The position numbers were made by a program, and so were the translations under genes. Shown here one piece after another: positions 7,891 through 16,585 of a stretch of DNA of 64,000 bases. The stretch covers positions 1 to 64,000 of the forward strand of contig CANHQZ010000008.1 in the NCBI GenBank assembly GCA_947463125.1. The letters run 5' to 3'. The notes beneath the pieces were generated by a model that saw only the letters and a program-made list of their open reading frames with translations, was not told the origin of the DNA and searched no databases. Position 1 is the first letter of the stretch. The number at the start of each line of letters is the position of its first letter. Source of the stretch: Flavobacteriales bacterium (lineage in GTDB: Bacteria; Bacteroidota; Bacteroidia; NS11-12g; UBA955).

Positions 7891-10464
7891 TCAGAACTGC
7901 TGCCCGATAAAGAAGTGCACCTGTCCGGGTTTTCCGCTCCGCGGTACCTGCCGGTAGTCAAATCCGTAGGCAAAGTCAAGACCAATCAAACCAAACATGG
8001 GCATAAACAAACGCATACCCACACCGGCAGCTCTTTTAAGCTGAAAAGGATTGTACTGACGTACACTGTTCCAGGCATCGCCGGCCTCCAAAAACGCAAG
8101 AGCATAAACAGTGGCCGTTTGTCCTGTGGTGATGGCATAGCGCAGCTCTGTTGTGAATTTATTAAAGATCGGCGCCCCTGCTTCACTGCCGGTGGCTGTG
8201 GCGGATATAGAAAAATTATCATAACCACGCTGTGAAATAATTTCAGCAGCTGCGATGTTGAAACCAAAGATACCGGCGCCACCCAGTTGAAAACGCTCGA
8301 AAAAAGTAGTTCCCATGGCGCGGTTGTAATACCCCAAAAATCCGAACCTGGCCCTGTTCATCAACACCAGTTTCTTGGTGATGGGAGTATACCACTCCAT
8401 ATCCGCCTTCCACTTATAAAATTCAGCCCATTTATATTTCTCCTGCTGGGTCAACTGCGAAACATCCCTGTTACGCAAAAGTGAAAAAGGCGGTGTACCT
8501 TGTGCGCTCAGCGTAAGAGTGCTTCCATTGGTTGGAAAAATGGGATCTGATACCGAACTGCGGGTAAGAATAATCTGCAGTGAGGGGTTGTAACTGGTGC
8601 CGTTGAAACCACCGGGGAATCCATAAAAACCACCGGTCATATTCTGCATCTTATACTCCTGAAAGCTGAAAATGTACTGCAAGTTGAAGAAGTCATCCGG
8701 CCACTTCAAACGCTTGCCCAACATCACGCTCATACCTGTGTTCATGAAATACTGACGTTTAGGATCATTGCGCTGCCTAAAATCGAAGGCATTAATATTT
8801 CTGAAAAGATTAACAGAAAATGAATTCGGCTTTCGTCCACCAAACCAGGGTTCCGTGAAACTGAAATTATATGCCTGAAAATTAGATCCGTTACTTTGTG
8901 CGCGTACAGAAAGCTTCTGACCATCACCTGTAGGCACAGGATTCCAATTTTTTGGGTGCATTATTTGCCTTGTACTGAAGTTATTGAGAGAAATACCGGC
9001 AGTACCTATGAGTGTTGCCCTGCGCGTGAAAGCATTTCCACCCCAGCCACCCGATAATTCAATCTGATCAGATGGTTTTTCAACCAGCTTATAATCAATA
9101 TCCACCGTGCCATCCGCAGGGTTGGGCTTGGGGTTCACATTCAACTGCTGGGGATCAAACAAGCCGATAGCGGCCAAATCGCGCATTGTTCGCTGTATCT
9201 CAGCCCGGGAAAAAATATCTCCCGGTTTGGTTCTGATTTCCCTGAGTATAACCTTGTCCGTGGTTTTGGTATTTCCGGTCCATGAAATTCTTCCTACCTT
9301 GGCCTGTGTTCCCTCATTGATGCGGATTTCAATATCAATGGAATCATTGGAAACACCTGTTTCTACCGGTGTCATCTGAAAAAACAGATAACCATCATCC
9401 ATGTAAAGACTCTGAATATCCAGAACACCTGTTGTGTTTACGGTTCCAAGCCGCTCATCCAGCAGCGTCTGATTGAAGACATCCCCTCTTTTAATACCCA
9501 GAACAGTATCGAGAAAACCTGTGCGGTATTTGGCATTGCCTTTCCAAACAATATTGCGGAAATGGTATTTACTGCCTTCGAACAAATCTACATGAACAAC
9601 AACCCGCTTCGGATTGATAAGTTCTACACTGTCCCTTACGATTCTCGCATCCCTGAAACCTTTGGACAGATATCGGGTAATAATATTCAGTTTTTCTTCC
9701 TCAAACTTGCTCTCAATGTATTTGGAAGAAGCAAAAATATTGATCTTATGGTATCTGCGTTTCAGCTTTTTTATCGACTGGCGCAGCTGTTTATCGGTGA
9801 GTTGTTCATTTCCGTGAAAGGCAAAATCATACACCTTCACTTTTGGACCCTTGTCCACGATGATATCAAAATTTTCAAAGCCGGGCATCGCTTTACCGGT
9901 CTTTTCATCAAAGGCAGGAAGGCGGTTAAACTTCACGGTGGCGTTGTAGTATCCTTTATCGCGGTAATACAGAATAATTTTAGCCCTGGTTTTGTTGATG
10001 AGGTTCGGGGTAATATACATGCCCCTTTTCAGTCCGGCTTCCTCTTTCAGGTTTTTCGCCTGTGAATTGCTCAGGCCGGGAAAACGGTGACCATTGATAC
10101 GTAGCTGCTCCCTGACCACAAAGTTCAGCACGGCATTCTTCACCCCATTGTTGTCGGTGATGCGCGTGTAAACCTGTATATCACTATAATAACTGAGCTT
10201 CCAGAGATTATCGATGGCGTTGGGAATATCGTTTCCTGGAATTTTTATTTTTTGTCCTATACTCAGCCCTGAATACACCACCACCAGTGACTTCTGTATG
10301 GGTTTATTTTCGGCTTCTTCCACCAGTATGTTTTTAATCACAAACTCTTGCGGCTCGGTGAAGTTATAGGCGTACCATTTGTAGAAACGGGAAGTGTCGG
10401 TACTTTGGGCGCACAGGCCACCAAAAACCATAAAGGCTAAAAGAATTAACCAAAACTTTCTCAT
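7891..10464 (-). CDS. bamA: Outer membrane protein assembly factor BamA
   Basis: An 857-residue Omp85 protein. A Sec signal peptide is followed by five POTRA repeats (about residues 40-480; typical strands such as VYDFAFHGNEQLTDKQLRQ and VGRISWTGNTKTTDKVILREIR) and a 16-strand beta-barrel to the C-terminus, which ends in the aromatic FIGQQF. BamA folds and inserts beta-barrel proteins into the outer membrane. It overlaps uppS by 4 nt (ATGA), and lies in the same order as in P. gingivalis (porG, uppS, bamA); the OmpH/Skp genes that often follow are absent, since the next gene is convergent. Confidence 0.96.
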   Translation of the reverse strand: MRKFWLILLAFMVFGGLCAQSTDTSRFYKWYAYNFTEPQEFVIKNILVEEAENKPIQKSLVVVYSGLSIGQKIKIPGNDIPNAIDNLWKLSYYSDIQVYTRITDNNGVKNAVLNFVVREQLRINGHRFPGLSNSQAKNLKEEAGLKRGMYITPNLINKTRAKIILYYRDKGYYNATVKFNRLPAFDEKTGKAMPGFENFDIIVDKGPKVKVYDFAFHGNEQLTDKQLRQSIKKLKRRYHKINIFASSKYIESKFEEEKLNIITRYLSKGFRDARIVRDSVELINPKRVVVHVDLFEGSKYHFRNIVWKGNAKYRTGFLDTVLGIKRGDVFNQTLLDERLGTVNTTGVLDIQSLYMDDGYLFFQMTPVETGVSNDSIDIEIRINEGTQAKVGRISWTGNTKTTDKVILREIRTKPGDIFSRAEIQRTMRDLAAIGLFDPQQLNVNPKPNPADGTVDIDYKLVEKPSDQIELSGGWGGNAFTRRATLIGTAGISLNNFSTRQIMHPKNWNPVPTGDGQKLSVRAQSNGSNFQAYNFSFTEPWFGGRKPNSFSVNLFRNINAFDFRQRNDPKRQYFMNTGMSVMLGKRLKWPDDFFNLQYIFSFQEYKMQNMTGGFYGFPGGFNGTSYNPSLQIILTRSSVSDPIFPTNGSTLTLSAQGTPPFSLLRNRDVSQLTQQEKYKWAEFYKWKADMEWYTPITKKLVLMNRARFGFLGYYNRAMGTTFFERFQLGGAGIFGFNIAAAEIISQRGYDNFSISATATGSEAGAPIFNKFTTELRYAITTGQTATVYALAFLEAGDAWNSVRQYNPFQLKRAAGVGMRLFMPMFGLIGLDFAYGFDYRQVPRSGKPGQVHFFIGQQF

Positions 10465-11219
10465 ACCACTTGCTTTATTTGATCGCCGGTTTTTCCAAAG
10501 CGCCTTTCCCTGCCCTGATAGTCAAGGATGGCCTTGTAAAAATCTTCGGTAGAAAAATCGGGCCACAATACTCCGGTGAAATGGATTTCGCTGTAGGCTA
10601 TTTCCCAGAGCAAAAAGTTGCTAATACGCTGTTCTCCACTGGTTCTGATGAGTAAATCCGGATTTGGATATCTTGCAGTATTCAGGGCAGCATTCAAATC
10701 AGCCTCTCCAATGGATTCAGGATCCAGCAGTCCGCTCTTTACGTCAGAGGCAATTTTACGCACGGCTTCAATAATATCCCAGCGGCCGCTGTAACTTAAA
10801 GCCAAAATCAGGGTCATGCGTGTATTGCCTTTTGTAGCTTCAACGGTTTCGCTAAGGGTTTTGTTACAGCCCTTAGGCAACTGTTCCACATTTCCTATGG
10901 TTTCCAGGCGAATGCCGTTTTGCATCAGCCGGGGCGTCTCTTTCCTGATGCTGTCTACCAGCAATTCCATGAGTGCGTTTACTTCTGTCTTGGGCCGGTT
11001 CCAGTTTTCTGTAGAAAAGGCATACAGGGTGAGGTACTTAACGCCTAATTCGGCAGCGGTTTCCACTACATTTCTCACCGTATCCACGCCCTGCCTGTGA
11101 CCAAAAATCCTCAGAAAGCCTTGCTTCTTTGCCCAGCGGCCGTTGCCATCCATGATGATAGCCACATGCTCCGGAATCCGGTTCGGATCAATCTGATTCA
11201 AAAGCTCTTTTTCTGCCAC
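10461..11219 (-). CDS. uppS: Isoprenyl transferase (undecaprenyl diphosphate synthase)
   Basis: A 252-residue cis-prenyltransferase that makes the C55 lipid carrier for peptidoglycan and surface glycans from IPP and farnesyl diphosphate. HVAIIMDGNGRWAKKQG carries the catalytic Asp24; the other family blocks, LTLYAFSTENWNRP and the later LLIRTSGEQRISNFLLWEIAYSE, are intact. It sits between the PorG-like genes (7 nt gap upstream) and bamA (4-nt overlap), in a conserved Bacteroidota envelope-biogenesis operon. Confidence 0.97.
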   Translation of the reverse strand: MAEKELLNQIDPNRIPEHVAIIMDGNGRWAKKQGFLRIFGHRQGVDTVRNVVETAAELGVKYLTLYAFSTENWNRPKTEVNALMELLVDSIRKETPRLMQNGIRLETIGNVEQLPKGCNKTLSETVEATKGNTRMTLILALSYSGRWDIIEAVRKIASDVKSGLLDPESIGEADLNAALNTARYPNPDLLIRTSGEQRISNFLLWEIAYSEIHFTGVLWPDFSTEDFYKAILDYQGRERRFGKTGDQIKQVV

Positions 11220-11226
11220 GCTGAAA

Positions 11227-12075
11227 TTACCTGCAAATTAAGGGTGTAAAACGATAAGATGCCGTAAATCCGATGAAATAAAACCAATCGTTGAAATGTT
11301 TGTCACCACGCATGGTACCCGCCGGTGTAAAAGGCTGTCCATTCAGGGTTTGGGCATGGCTATACTGTGCCGAGGCGAGGCCTTGCTTATCGACCATGGT
11401 TTTATAATCGGGATACAATCCGCCCACGTCATCGAGATAATCGGTAAAGGTTTTGCGCCAGCAGCCTTCAACGCCTAAAATCCACACGCCACGGTTGCGT
11501 TTGGGATTCAGCATGGTTTTTAGGCCAAAACCAATGGGTATGGAGGGCTGCAGCCTAGAATAAGGCTTGCTTTGTCCTTCTGTTCTCAGTTTGCGGAGGT
11601 TAATATCTTTGTTCTCCAGACGGGAAGGATCAAACACAAAGAAGCTCAAACCAGAGTAAAAGTATGGTGTCCAGCGCTCATCATTAACGTTGGTACCGAA
11701 GGCCTGGAAGTTAAACTCAAAGGTGCTGCTCAGTTCCCAGATATCAGACTGAAAGGTGAAATTGCGGTTGGAATAGGCCTTTACACCTTCATCAGAGCCA
11801 CTTATTTTCAAATAAGAAAGCTGATTTCTCCAGGAAAAATAACTGCTGAGATTGTACCTGCTAAACAGCATTCCTGAAGGATGAAAATGCTTGAGGAAAG
11901 TGCCGTGTTCCAAATCGCCGTGGTAGTTTGAAACACCCGCTCCGAGCCCCATTTCGAATCTGCCGCTGAAATATTTCTGGCAAAATAAGGAGCTGCTCGC
12001 AAGGCATGCTGCGAAAAAGAATATGATTTTTTTTCTTCCAGCTTTAGAACTGGAAACAAACGGTCTTACCACCAA
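11227..12075 (-). CDS. PorG-like (DUF6089) outer membrane beta-barrel protein, copy 1
   Basis: An ~280-residue outer-membrane barrel: signal-like segment KKIIFFFAACLASSSLFCQ, then GLGAGVSNYHGDLEHG and alternating beta strands to a C-terminal aromatic strand. The family is DUF6089, to which T9SS component PorG belongs, and in P. gingivalis porG lies directly before uppS and bamA, as here. PorG helps connect the PorK/N ring to the outer membrane. No ATG precedes the signal peptide: only TTG (12075) or GTG (12072) are available, so the gene overlaps the end of the upstream paralogue by about 30 nt. Assignment to the family is good; which of the two copies works in T9SS is unknown. Confidence 0.8.
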   Translation of the reverse strand: MVVRPFVSSSKAGRKKIIFFFAACLASSSLFCQKYFSGRFEMGLGAGVSNYHGDLEHGTFLKHFHPSGMLFSRYNLSSYFSWRNQLSYLKISGSDEGVKAYSNRNFTFQSDIWELSSTFEFNFQAFGTNVNDERWTPYFYSGLSFFVFDPSRLENKDINLRKLRTEGQSKPYSRLQPSIPIGFGLKTMLNPKRNRGVWILGVEGCWRKTFTDYLDDVGGLYPDYKTMVDKQGLASAQYSHAQTLNGQPFTPAGTMRGDKHFNDWFYFIGFTASYRFTPLICR

Positions 12076-12958
12076 CGATTTTTCTTGTAATGGTAAAGTT
12101 TAGAAACATATACCAGTCTTTATTGGCCGAATTTCCACGGCCAAGGCCATTGTCAAAATTCTGATAACCCAGTTCCGGACCCCTGTCTTTCAGGGCTGCA
12201 GCCAGTGCTCCGCTGTTGCCACCCACAATCTGATTATCTACGTAGTCCAGGCTCACATCATCCAGGTAATCGGTGAAAGTTTTGCGAACGCCCAGTTCCA
12301 CACCCCAGGCCCAGATACCGTTAAACTGCTGCTTATAACCCATACCAATCGGAATGCTTATCTGGGTAAGGGCATAACGGCGTCTGTCATTAAATTTGGT
12401 TGTTTCCTGTCCCTCGGTTCCCAGCGGCTGTAATTCTATCCACTGGTTATCGTATTTCTGAAGGTCAGAGCCGTGCAAAGCTTTGCCATTCGGATCGGTA
12501 GGCATGTAATTAAAGAGGGTTTTGGGATTGAACTTAAACACGGCAACCCCACCGAACAGATATGGCGAATGCGGATTGAAAGTTTGGGTTTCACCAAATC
12601 CCCTAAAGTTCCACTCGATAGTTCCTCCAAACTCAACAATATTGCTTTTGAAATTCAGGTTGCGCTGTTTGCGGAATGCATCCACATCCGCATAATTTTT
12701 GTCATCAGCACTGATTTGGCCGAACAGAGCGTTGCCGCGCAGTGTAACCCAGTCCGACAGGTTAAAACGACAAATCAGCCCACCCATGGGATTAAACTCC
12801 TGCACCGCCACCGACTTGGACAAATCGCCCATGTAGTTGGCTGCGCCAAGGGTTACACCAAACTCAATGGGCTTGCCCTTGAATAGCTTTTTCTGGGCCT
12901 GCGCAGGCGCAAGCAACACGAAAAGGGTGCAAAAAGAAATGATTCTGGCTGTTCTCAT
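12044..12958 (-). CDS. PorG-like (DUF6089) outer membrane beta-barrel protein, copy 2
   Basis: A 304-residue paralogue of the gene downstream: signal peptide ending AQAQKK, then GVTLGAANYMGDLSKS aligned with the NYHGDL block of copy 1. Both share the block ISIPIGMGYK/PSIPIGFGLK and the near-identical R-K-T-F-T-D-Y-L-D-D-V motif. It is the first gene of the operon running porG-like, porG-like, uppS, bamA, with an exact -7 element 16 nt upstream. It should be an outer membrane barrel tied to T9SS by synteny. The tandem duplication is unusual compared with the single porG of P. gingivalis. Confidence 0.8.
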   Translation of the reverse strand: MRTARIISFCTLFVLLAPAQAQKKLFKGKPIEFGVTLGAANYMGDLSKSVAVQEFNPMGGLICRFNLSDWVTLRGNALFGQISADDKNYADVDAFRKQRNLNFKSNIVEFGGTIEWNFRGFGETQTFNPHSPYLFGGVAVFKFNPKTLFNYMPTDPNGKALHGSDLQKYDNQWIELQPLGTEGQETTKFNDRRRYALTQISIPIGMGYKQQFNGIWAWGVELGVRKTFTDYLDDVSLDYVDNQIVGGNSGALAAALKDRGPELGYQNFDNGLGRGNSANKDWYMFLNFTITRKIVGGKTVCFQF

Positions 12959-12974
12959 GACCGCTGTTAAAAGG

Positions 12975-12982
12975 CAAATATA
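12975..12982 (-). promoter_or_regulatory. -7 promoter element of the porG-like/uppS/bamA operon
   Basis: On the minus strand it reads TATATTTG, an exact TAnnTTTG match, 16 nt before the ATG at 12958. Confidence 0.6.
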
Positions 12983-13028
12983 ATACTTGGCAATGATTTA
13001 CCTTGATAACAATAACGAAAAATAGCAA

Positions 13029-13838
13029 TTATTCGTTTGCGGGCGGTGATGGCTTTACCACAAAATACACGCCCATAGTCACAAAATCCCGCAGCCACGG
13101 AATGGACGCGATAATGGCGTTTTGCCTGCGTGGCTTAATACCAAACTTGTATTCATACACCGGATTGAAAAGGTAAAAACGGCGGGCATGTTCCTTAAAA
13201 CACGCTTTTTTGCAGATACGCAAAAACCGGTTGATCGAAATACCGGTAGCGCGGATTTCCTTCATGGTTCTGATACCGGACGCATTCACACCGAACAGCT
13301 TTAGCGCAAGCGGATAGAGAGGACCGGGCAGCAAATGGTACCAGGGCATCCGTGATGCCAGCTTGCCCGGCAGCACCTGCTGATGGCCGCCAAAAGGCAT
13401 GCACCATGGCGGAAATGCAAAGAAGACGCTTCCGCCGGGTGCCAGAAATTTATGAAGTTGGGGCATAAACTTTTCCTGGTTAGGAATATGCTCAATCACA
13501 TCTTTCAATATGACCAGATCAAAGGTGGCTCCGATGTCCTTTTCCACGTCCACATCATAAATATCCTTGTTCAGAAATGCGACTTTACCTGACTGCAATT
13601 CGGGCTGCATAAATTGCCTTGCATATTCAAGCCGGGATTCCTCCAGCTCGATGCCAAAAGCCGTGCAGCCCAGATCGGTAAATGCTTTCAGCACGCCTGC
13701 TTCACCACAGCCGATTTCCAGCACACGCATGCCTTCCCGGAAGACACCATGCTCCTTTAAAAACGGTATCACATGAAATTCGGTAACCTTGCGGGTAAGT
13801 TCAAAATAGCGCGATTTATCACCGTGAAACTCATACAT
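13029..13838 (-). CDS. Class I SAM-dependent methyltransferase
   Basis: A 269-residue Rossmann-fold methyltransferase. Motif I is VLEIGCGEAGVL (39-50), the acidic residue after strand 2 is in FGIELEESRLEYA, and LVILKDVIEHIPN corresponds to motif post-II/III, which closes the SAM pocket. The substrate is not evident; the class includes enzymes acting on ubiquinone precursors, glycans and small molecules. A C-terminal basic, aromatic-rich region (FYLFNPVYEYKFGIKPRR) is extra to the core fold. It is monocistronic. Confidence 0.85.
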   Translation of the reverse strand: MYEFHGDKSRYFELTRKVTEFHVIPFLKEHGVFREGMRVLEIGCGEAGVLKAFTDLGCTAFGIELEESRLEYARQFMQPELQSGKVAFLNKDIYDVDVEKDIGATFDLVILKDVIEHIPNQEKFMPQLHKFLAPGGSVFFAFPPWCMPFGGHQQVLPGKLASRMPWYHLLPGPLYPLALKLFGVNASGIRTMKEIRATGISINRFLRICKKACFKEHARRFYLFNPVYEYKFGIKPRRQNAIIASIPWLRDFVTMGVYFVVKPSPPANE

Positions 13839-13953
13839 GCTGCCGCAAAGAAAACCACAAACAACGGATTGGGCAATACATAAGTTTTAGAACAGAAACA
13901 AAGCCTGATTGTCTCATTAAACTTTTTGGCCGAACTTGCGTCTATCTATTTGT

Positions 13954-15240
13954 ATGCGCAAACTAATATTCGCTTTTGTATTGCTATCGTTTACCTTCAA
14001 TGCAAGCGGACAAAACACCTACTATCCGCCCATCAGCCAAACGGCTTTCTGGGACACCCTTTCGCCCAAATCACAAGGCTGGTGCAATGACAGTATCAAC
14101 AGTCTGTATCAATACCTGGCCAAAGAAAACTCCAAAGCATTTATTTTGCTGGTTGACGGTAAAATTGTGCTGGAAAAATATTTCGGCACCTTTACCCAGG
14201 ACAGCATCTGGTATTGGGCGTCGGCAGGAAAAACCCTCACTGCTTTTCTGGTGGGAAAAGCCCGGGATGAGGGCAAACTGGCACTGACCGACAAAACTTC
14301 CGATTACCTTGGCAGCGGCTGGAGCAGCCTAACGCAGGCACAGGAAGATGCCATTACCGTGCGGCATCAGTTCACCATGACCACAGGGCTTGATGACGGC
14401 GTTCCGGATCTTTATTGCACCCTAAAATCCTGCCTGCAGTACAAAGCAGCACCCGGCACCCGCTGGGCTTATCACAACGCACCTTACACCTTGCTGGACA
14501 AAGTGATAGAAACCGCTACAGGTTCCACCATGAATTTATACACCCAGCAATCCTTATCATCCAAAACCGGCATCAATGGTCTATGGTTTAAATCGGGATA
14601 CAACAATGTATTTGCCAGCAAAGCACGCAACTTTGCCCGGTGGGGTTTGCTCGCGCAAAACGGCTTTAAATGGAATGGCGTTCAGCTGATCGATACCGGC
14701 TACGCCAGACAATCGGTGAATACCTCCCAAAACCTAAACCTCAGTTACGGCTACCTATGGTGGCTGAATGGGAAAAAGTCGTTTATGGTGCCCACATTAC
14801 AAACGGTTTTCCCGGGCAGTTTTATTCCCAATGCACCGGCTGATATGTTCGCTGCCATTGGCAGCAAAGGACAGATAGCCAGCATTTCGCCTTCGCGAAA
14901 AATCGTATGGATTCGCATGGGTGAGAACCCAACCGGACAACTTAGCGATGTGCCCTTTTTACTGGCCGATAAAGTTTGGAGGCGCATCAACACCCTTACC
15001 TGCAATAGCACAGCCACACATGACGTACAACCCAAACAAACGGGGATATACCCAAATCCTGCTGCGGACCGCCTGTTTGTTTACAATGCAGGGACCTATC
15101 AGGTGCTGGAATTAACCGGAAAAACACTGCAATCAGGCTATGCGGATAGCCACAATGGCATTGACATCAGCGGTCTGAAGCCCGGAGTTTATCTGTTGAA
15201 CGGACCAAAGGGCTCTTTCCGCTTCGTGAAACAGCCTTAA
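13954..15240 (+). CDS. Secreted beta-lactamase-fold serine hydrolase with T9SS sorting domain
   Basis: 428 residues from the ATG at 13954, chosen because the Sec signal peptide starts there (a TTG 18 nt upstream adds six odd residues). The penicillin-binding/class C fold shows SAGK (Ser90-Lys93, nucleophile and base) and Tyr173-His-Asn175. The C-terminal ~75 residues are a T9SS type A domain (GIYPNPAADRLFV to GLKPGVYLLNG). Such proteins are usually esterases or peptidases acting on D-amino acid or ester bonds rather than true beta-lactamases. The stop TAA shares a 4-nt palindrome (TTAA) with the stop of the convergent next gene. Confidence 0.87.
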   Translation: MRKLIFAFVLLSFTFNASGQNTYYPPISQTAFWDTLSPKSQGWCNDSINSLYQYLAKENSKAFILLVDGKIVLEKYFGTFTQDSIWYWASAGKTLTAFLVGKARDEGKLALTDKTSDYLGSGWSSLTQAQEDAITVRHQFTMTTGLDDGVPDLYCTLKSCLQYKAAPGTRWAYHNAPYTLLDKVIETATGSTMNLYTQQSLSSKTGINGLWFKSGYNNVFASKARNFARWGLLAQNGFKWNGVQLIDTGYARQSVNTSQNLNLSYGYLWWLNGKKSFMVPTLQTVFPGSFIPNAPADMFAAIGSKGQIASISPSRKIVWIRMGENPTGQLSDVPFLLADKVWRRINTLTCNSTATHDVQPKQTGIYPNPAADRLFVYNAGTYQVLELTGKTLQSGYADSHNGIDISGLKPGVYLLNGPKGSFRFVKQP

Positions 15241-15977
15241 AGCTTGCTTTTAATGGCCGCTCTCAGCGCATCTGATTCGATGTAGCCGCTTTGCTGCCAT
15301 AGGGATTTGCCGTTTTTGTACAAAAACAGGTAGGGCACATTGTCAAGTGACAGTTCCTTCACCAGGCGTGGATTGTCGTCATAGTTGATTTTTACTACCT
15401 TCAATTTACCTGTATATTCTTTCTCAATTTCAGGTAAATAGGCCATGATTTTCCTGCAGGGAGCGCACCACTTAGCCCAGAAATCTACCAGCACGAGGGT
15501 GTCTTTGATGCCGGTCATCATGGCTTCAAATTCGGCTTTTTTCATGCCTTTCTCTGCGGCTCCTGCAGGGCTCTCCACGGCACGGTTTTCGTAGGTCCAG
15601 CGGCTCATGCCTCCTTCCAAATTATAAACGGCAGGAAATCCCATGTCTTTCAGTATCTCTGCGGCCCTGGCGCTGCGTCCGCCGGCCAGGCAATACACAA
15701 ATACGGGCTGGGTGGTATCCAGCTGCTTGAGGCGATCGCCGAAGGAAGGATCATTCACATCCATATTGATGGCGCCTTGCAGATGTCCGCCGTTAAACTC
15801 TTCATCGGTGCGCACATCCAGCACAATTTTGGCTGGCGTATTTTTCATACTGCTTTCAAAAGCTGCTGTCGTGAGGTTTTCCACCGCTACCGACTTACCC
15901 CCGGTTTTGGCAGGCTGCTGCGAACAGGCACCCACAGCCAGAAAAACAAGGGCCGAGAACATCATTGTTTTCATCAT
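15237..15977 (-). CDS. Rhodanese-thioredoxin fusion lipoprotein
   Basis: 246 residues from the ATG pair at 15977/15974. Lipobox LAVGAC puts Cys18 at the mature N-terminus. A rhodanese domain (about 30-135) has the active cysteine loop CLAGGRSA (Cys96) and the LDVRTDEEFNGGHLQGAIN signature; a thioredoxin domain (about 145-246) has WCAPC at 170-174 and the cis-proline segment DNVPYLFLYK. It could pass sulfane sulfur or disulfide equivalents in the periplasm, with the thioredoxin reducing the rhodanese persulfide; this is inference. Both active sites look intact. Confidence 0.9.
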   Translation of the reverse strand: MMKTMMFSALVFLAVGACSQQPAKTGGKSVAVENLTTAAFESSMKNTPAKIVLDVRTDEEFNGGHLQGAINMDVNDPSFGDRLKQLDTTQPVFVYCLAGGRSARAAEILKDMGFPAVYNLEGGMSRWTYENRAVESPAGAAEKGMKKAEFEAMMTGIKDTLVLVDFWAKWCAPCRKIMAYLPEIEKEYTGKLKVVKINYDDNPRLVKELSLDNVPYLFLYKNGKSLWQQSGYIESDALRAAIKSKL

Positions 15978-16109
15978 GCGGCAAAGTTGCAGCAAATATT
16001 TTGGCCGGAAGGTGATTTAGGTTGCAAAAAAATTTTACTTTTTTTAAAACAATTACAAACCGTGGTGGTTTATTGTGTGGGGTAGATTAAGTTTTCATAG
16101 CAGATAAAG

Positions 16110-16126
16110 TCCGGGCTTGTCCCGGA
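16110..16126. terminator. Hairpin downstream of dut, probable terminator
   Basis: A perfect 6-bp GC-rich stem TCCGGG/CCCGGA with a 5-nt loop. A T-rich tract follows on the plus strand; the gene ending here (dut) is on the minus strand, where the following tract CTTTAT is weaker. Confidence 0.45.
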
Positions 16127-16150
16127 TTTTGTCTTTTTACAGGGTTCTGT

Positions 16151-16585
16151 TTATTTGCCGCTGCTACCGTATCCGCCTGCACCGCGGGCAGTTTCGGTAA
16201 GTTGTTCGGCCACCATCCATTTCACCGTTTCATGGCGCGCCACCACCATTTGGGCAATACGTTCGCCATTGGCTATTTCAAAAGGCTCCTGACCCAAATT
16301 AATAAGCAGCACCTTGATTTCACCGCGGTAATCCGCATCGATGGTGCCGGGTGAGTTGAGCACGGTAATACCGTGTTTCAGGGCAAGTCCGCTGCGCGGC
16401 CTGATTTGTGCTTCATAACCTTCGGGCAGTTCTACAATCAAGCCGGTAGGAATCAGTTTTCTTTCACCGGGAGCTATAACTATGGGTTCAATAAGGCTGG
16501 CATGCAAATCCATACCCGCGCTGTGGCTGGTTTGGTATTGCGGCAAAGGGTTGCCTGATTCATTGATGATTTTTACGAGCAGCAT
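16151..16585 (-). CDS. dut: dUTP diphosphatase
   Basis: A 144-residue trimeric dUTPase hydrolysing dUTP to dUMP and PPi, limiting uracil in DNA and feeding dTMP synthesis. All five motifs are present: [26 protein letters not shown] (with the catalytic Asp), GERIAQMVV and the C-terminal [10 protein letters not shown] arm. The ATG at 16585 gives the normal N-terminus ([10 protein letters not shown]) and makes the gene overlap the flippase gene upstream by 26 nt, so they are probably cotranscribed; a start at 16615 would add ten unrelated residues. Confidence 0.96.
   Translation of the reverse strand: MLLVKIINESGNPLPQYQTSHSAGMDLHASLIEPIVIAPGERKLIPTGLIVELPEGYEAQIRPRSGLALKHGITVLNSPGTIDADYRGEIKVLLINLGQEPFEIANGERIAQMVVARHETVKWMVAEQLTETARGAGGYGSSGK

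Noticed and set aside
13954-15240. True class C beta-lactamase
   Set aside because: The SxxK and YxN motifs fit, but the usual KTG triad segment is not clear and the T9SS domain points to a surface hydrolase; an antibiotic resistance call is not supported.
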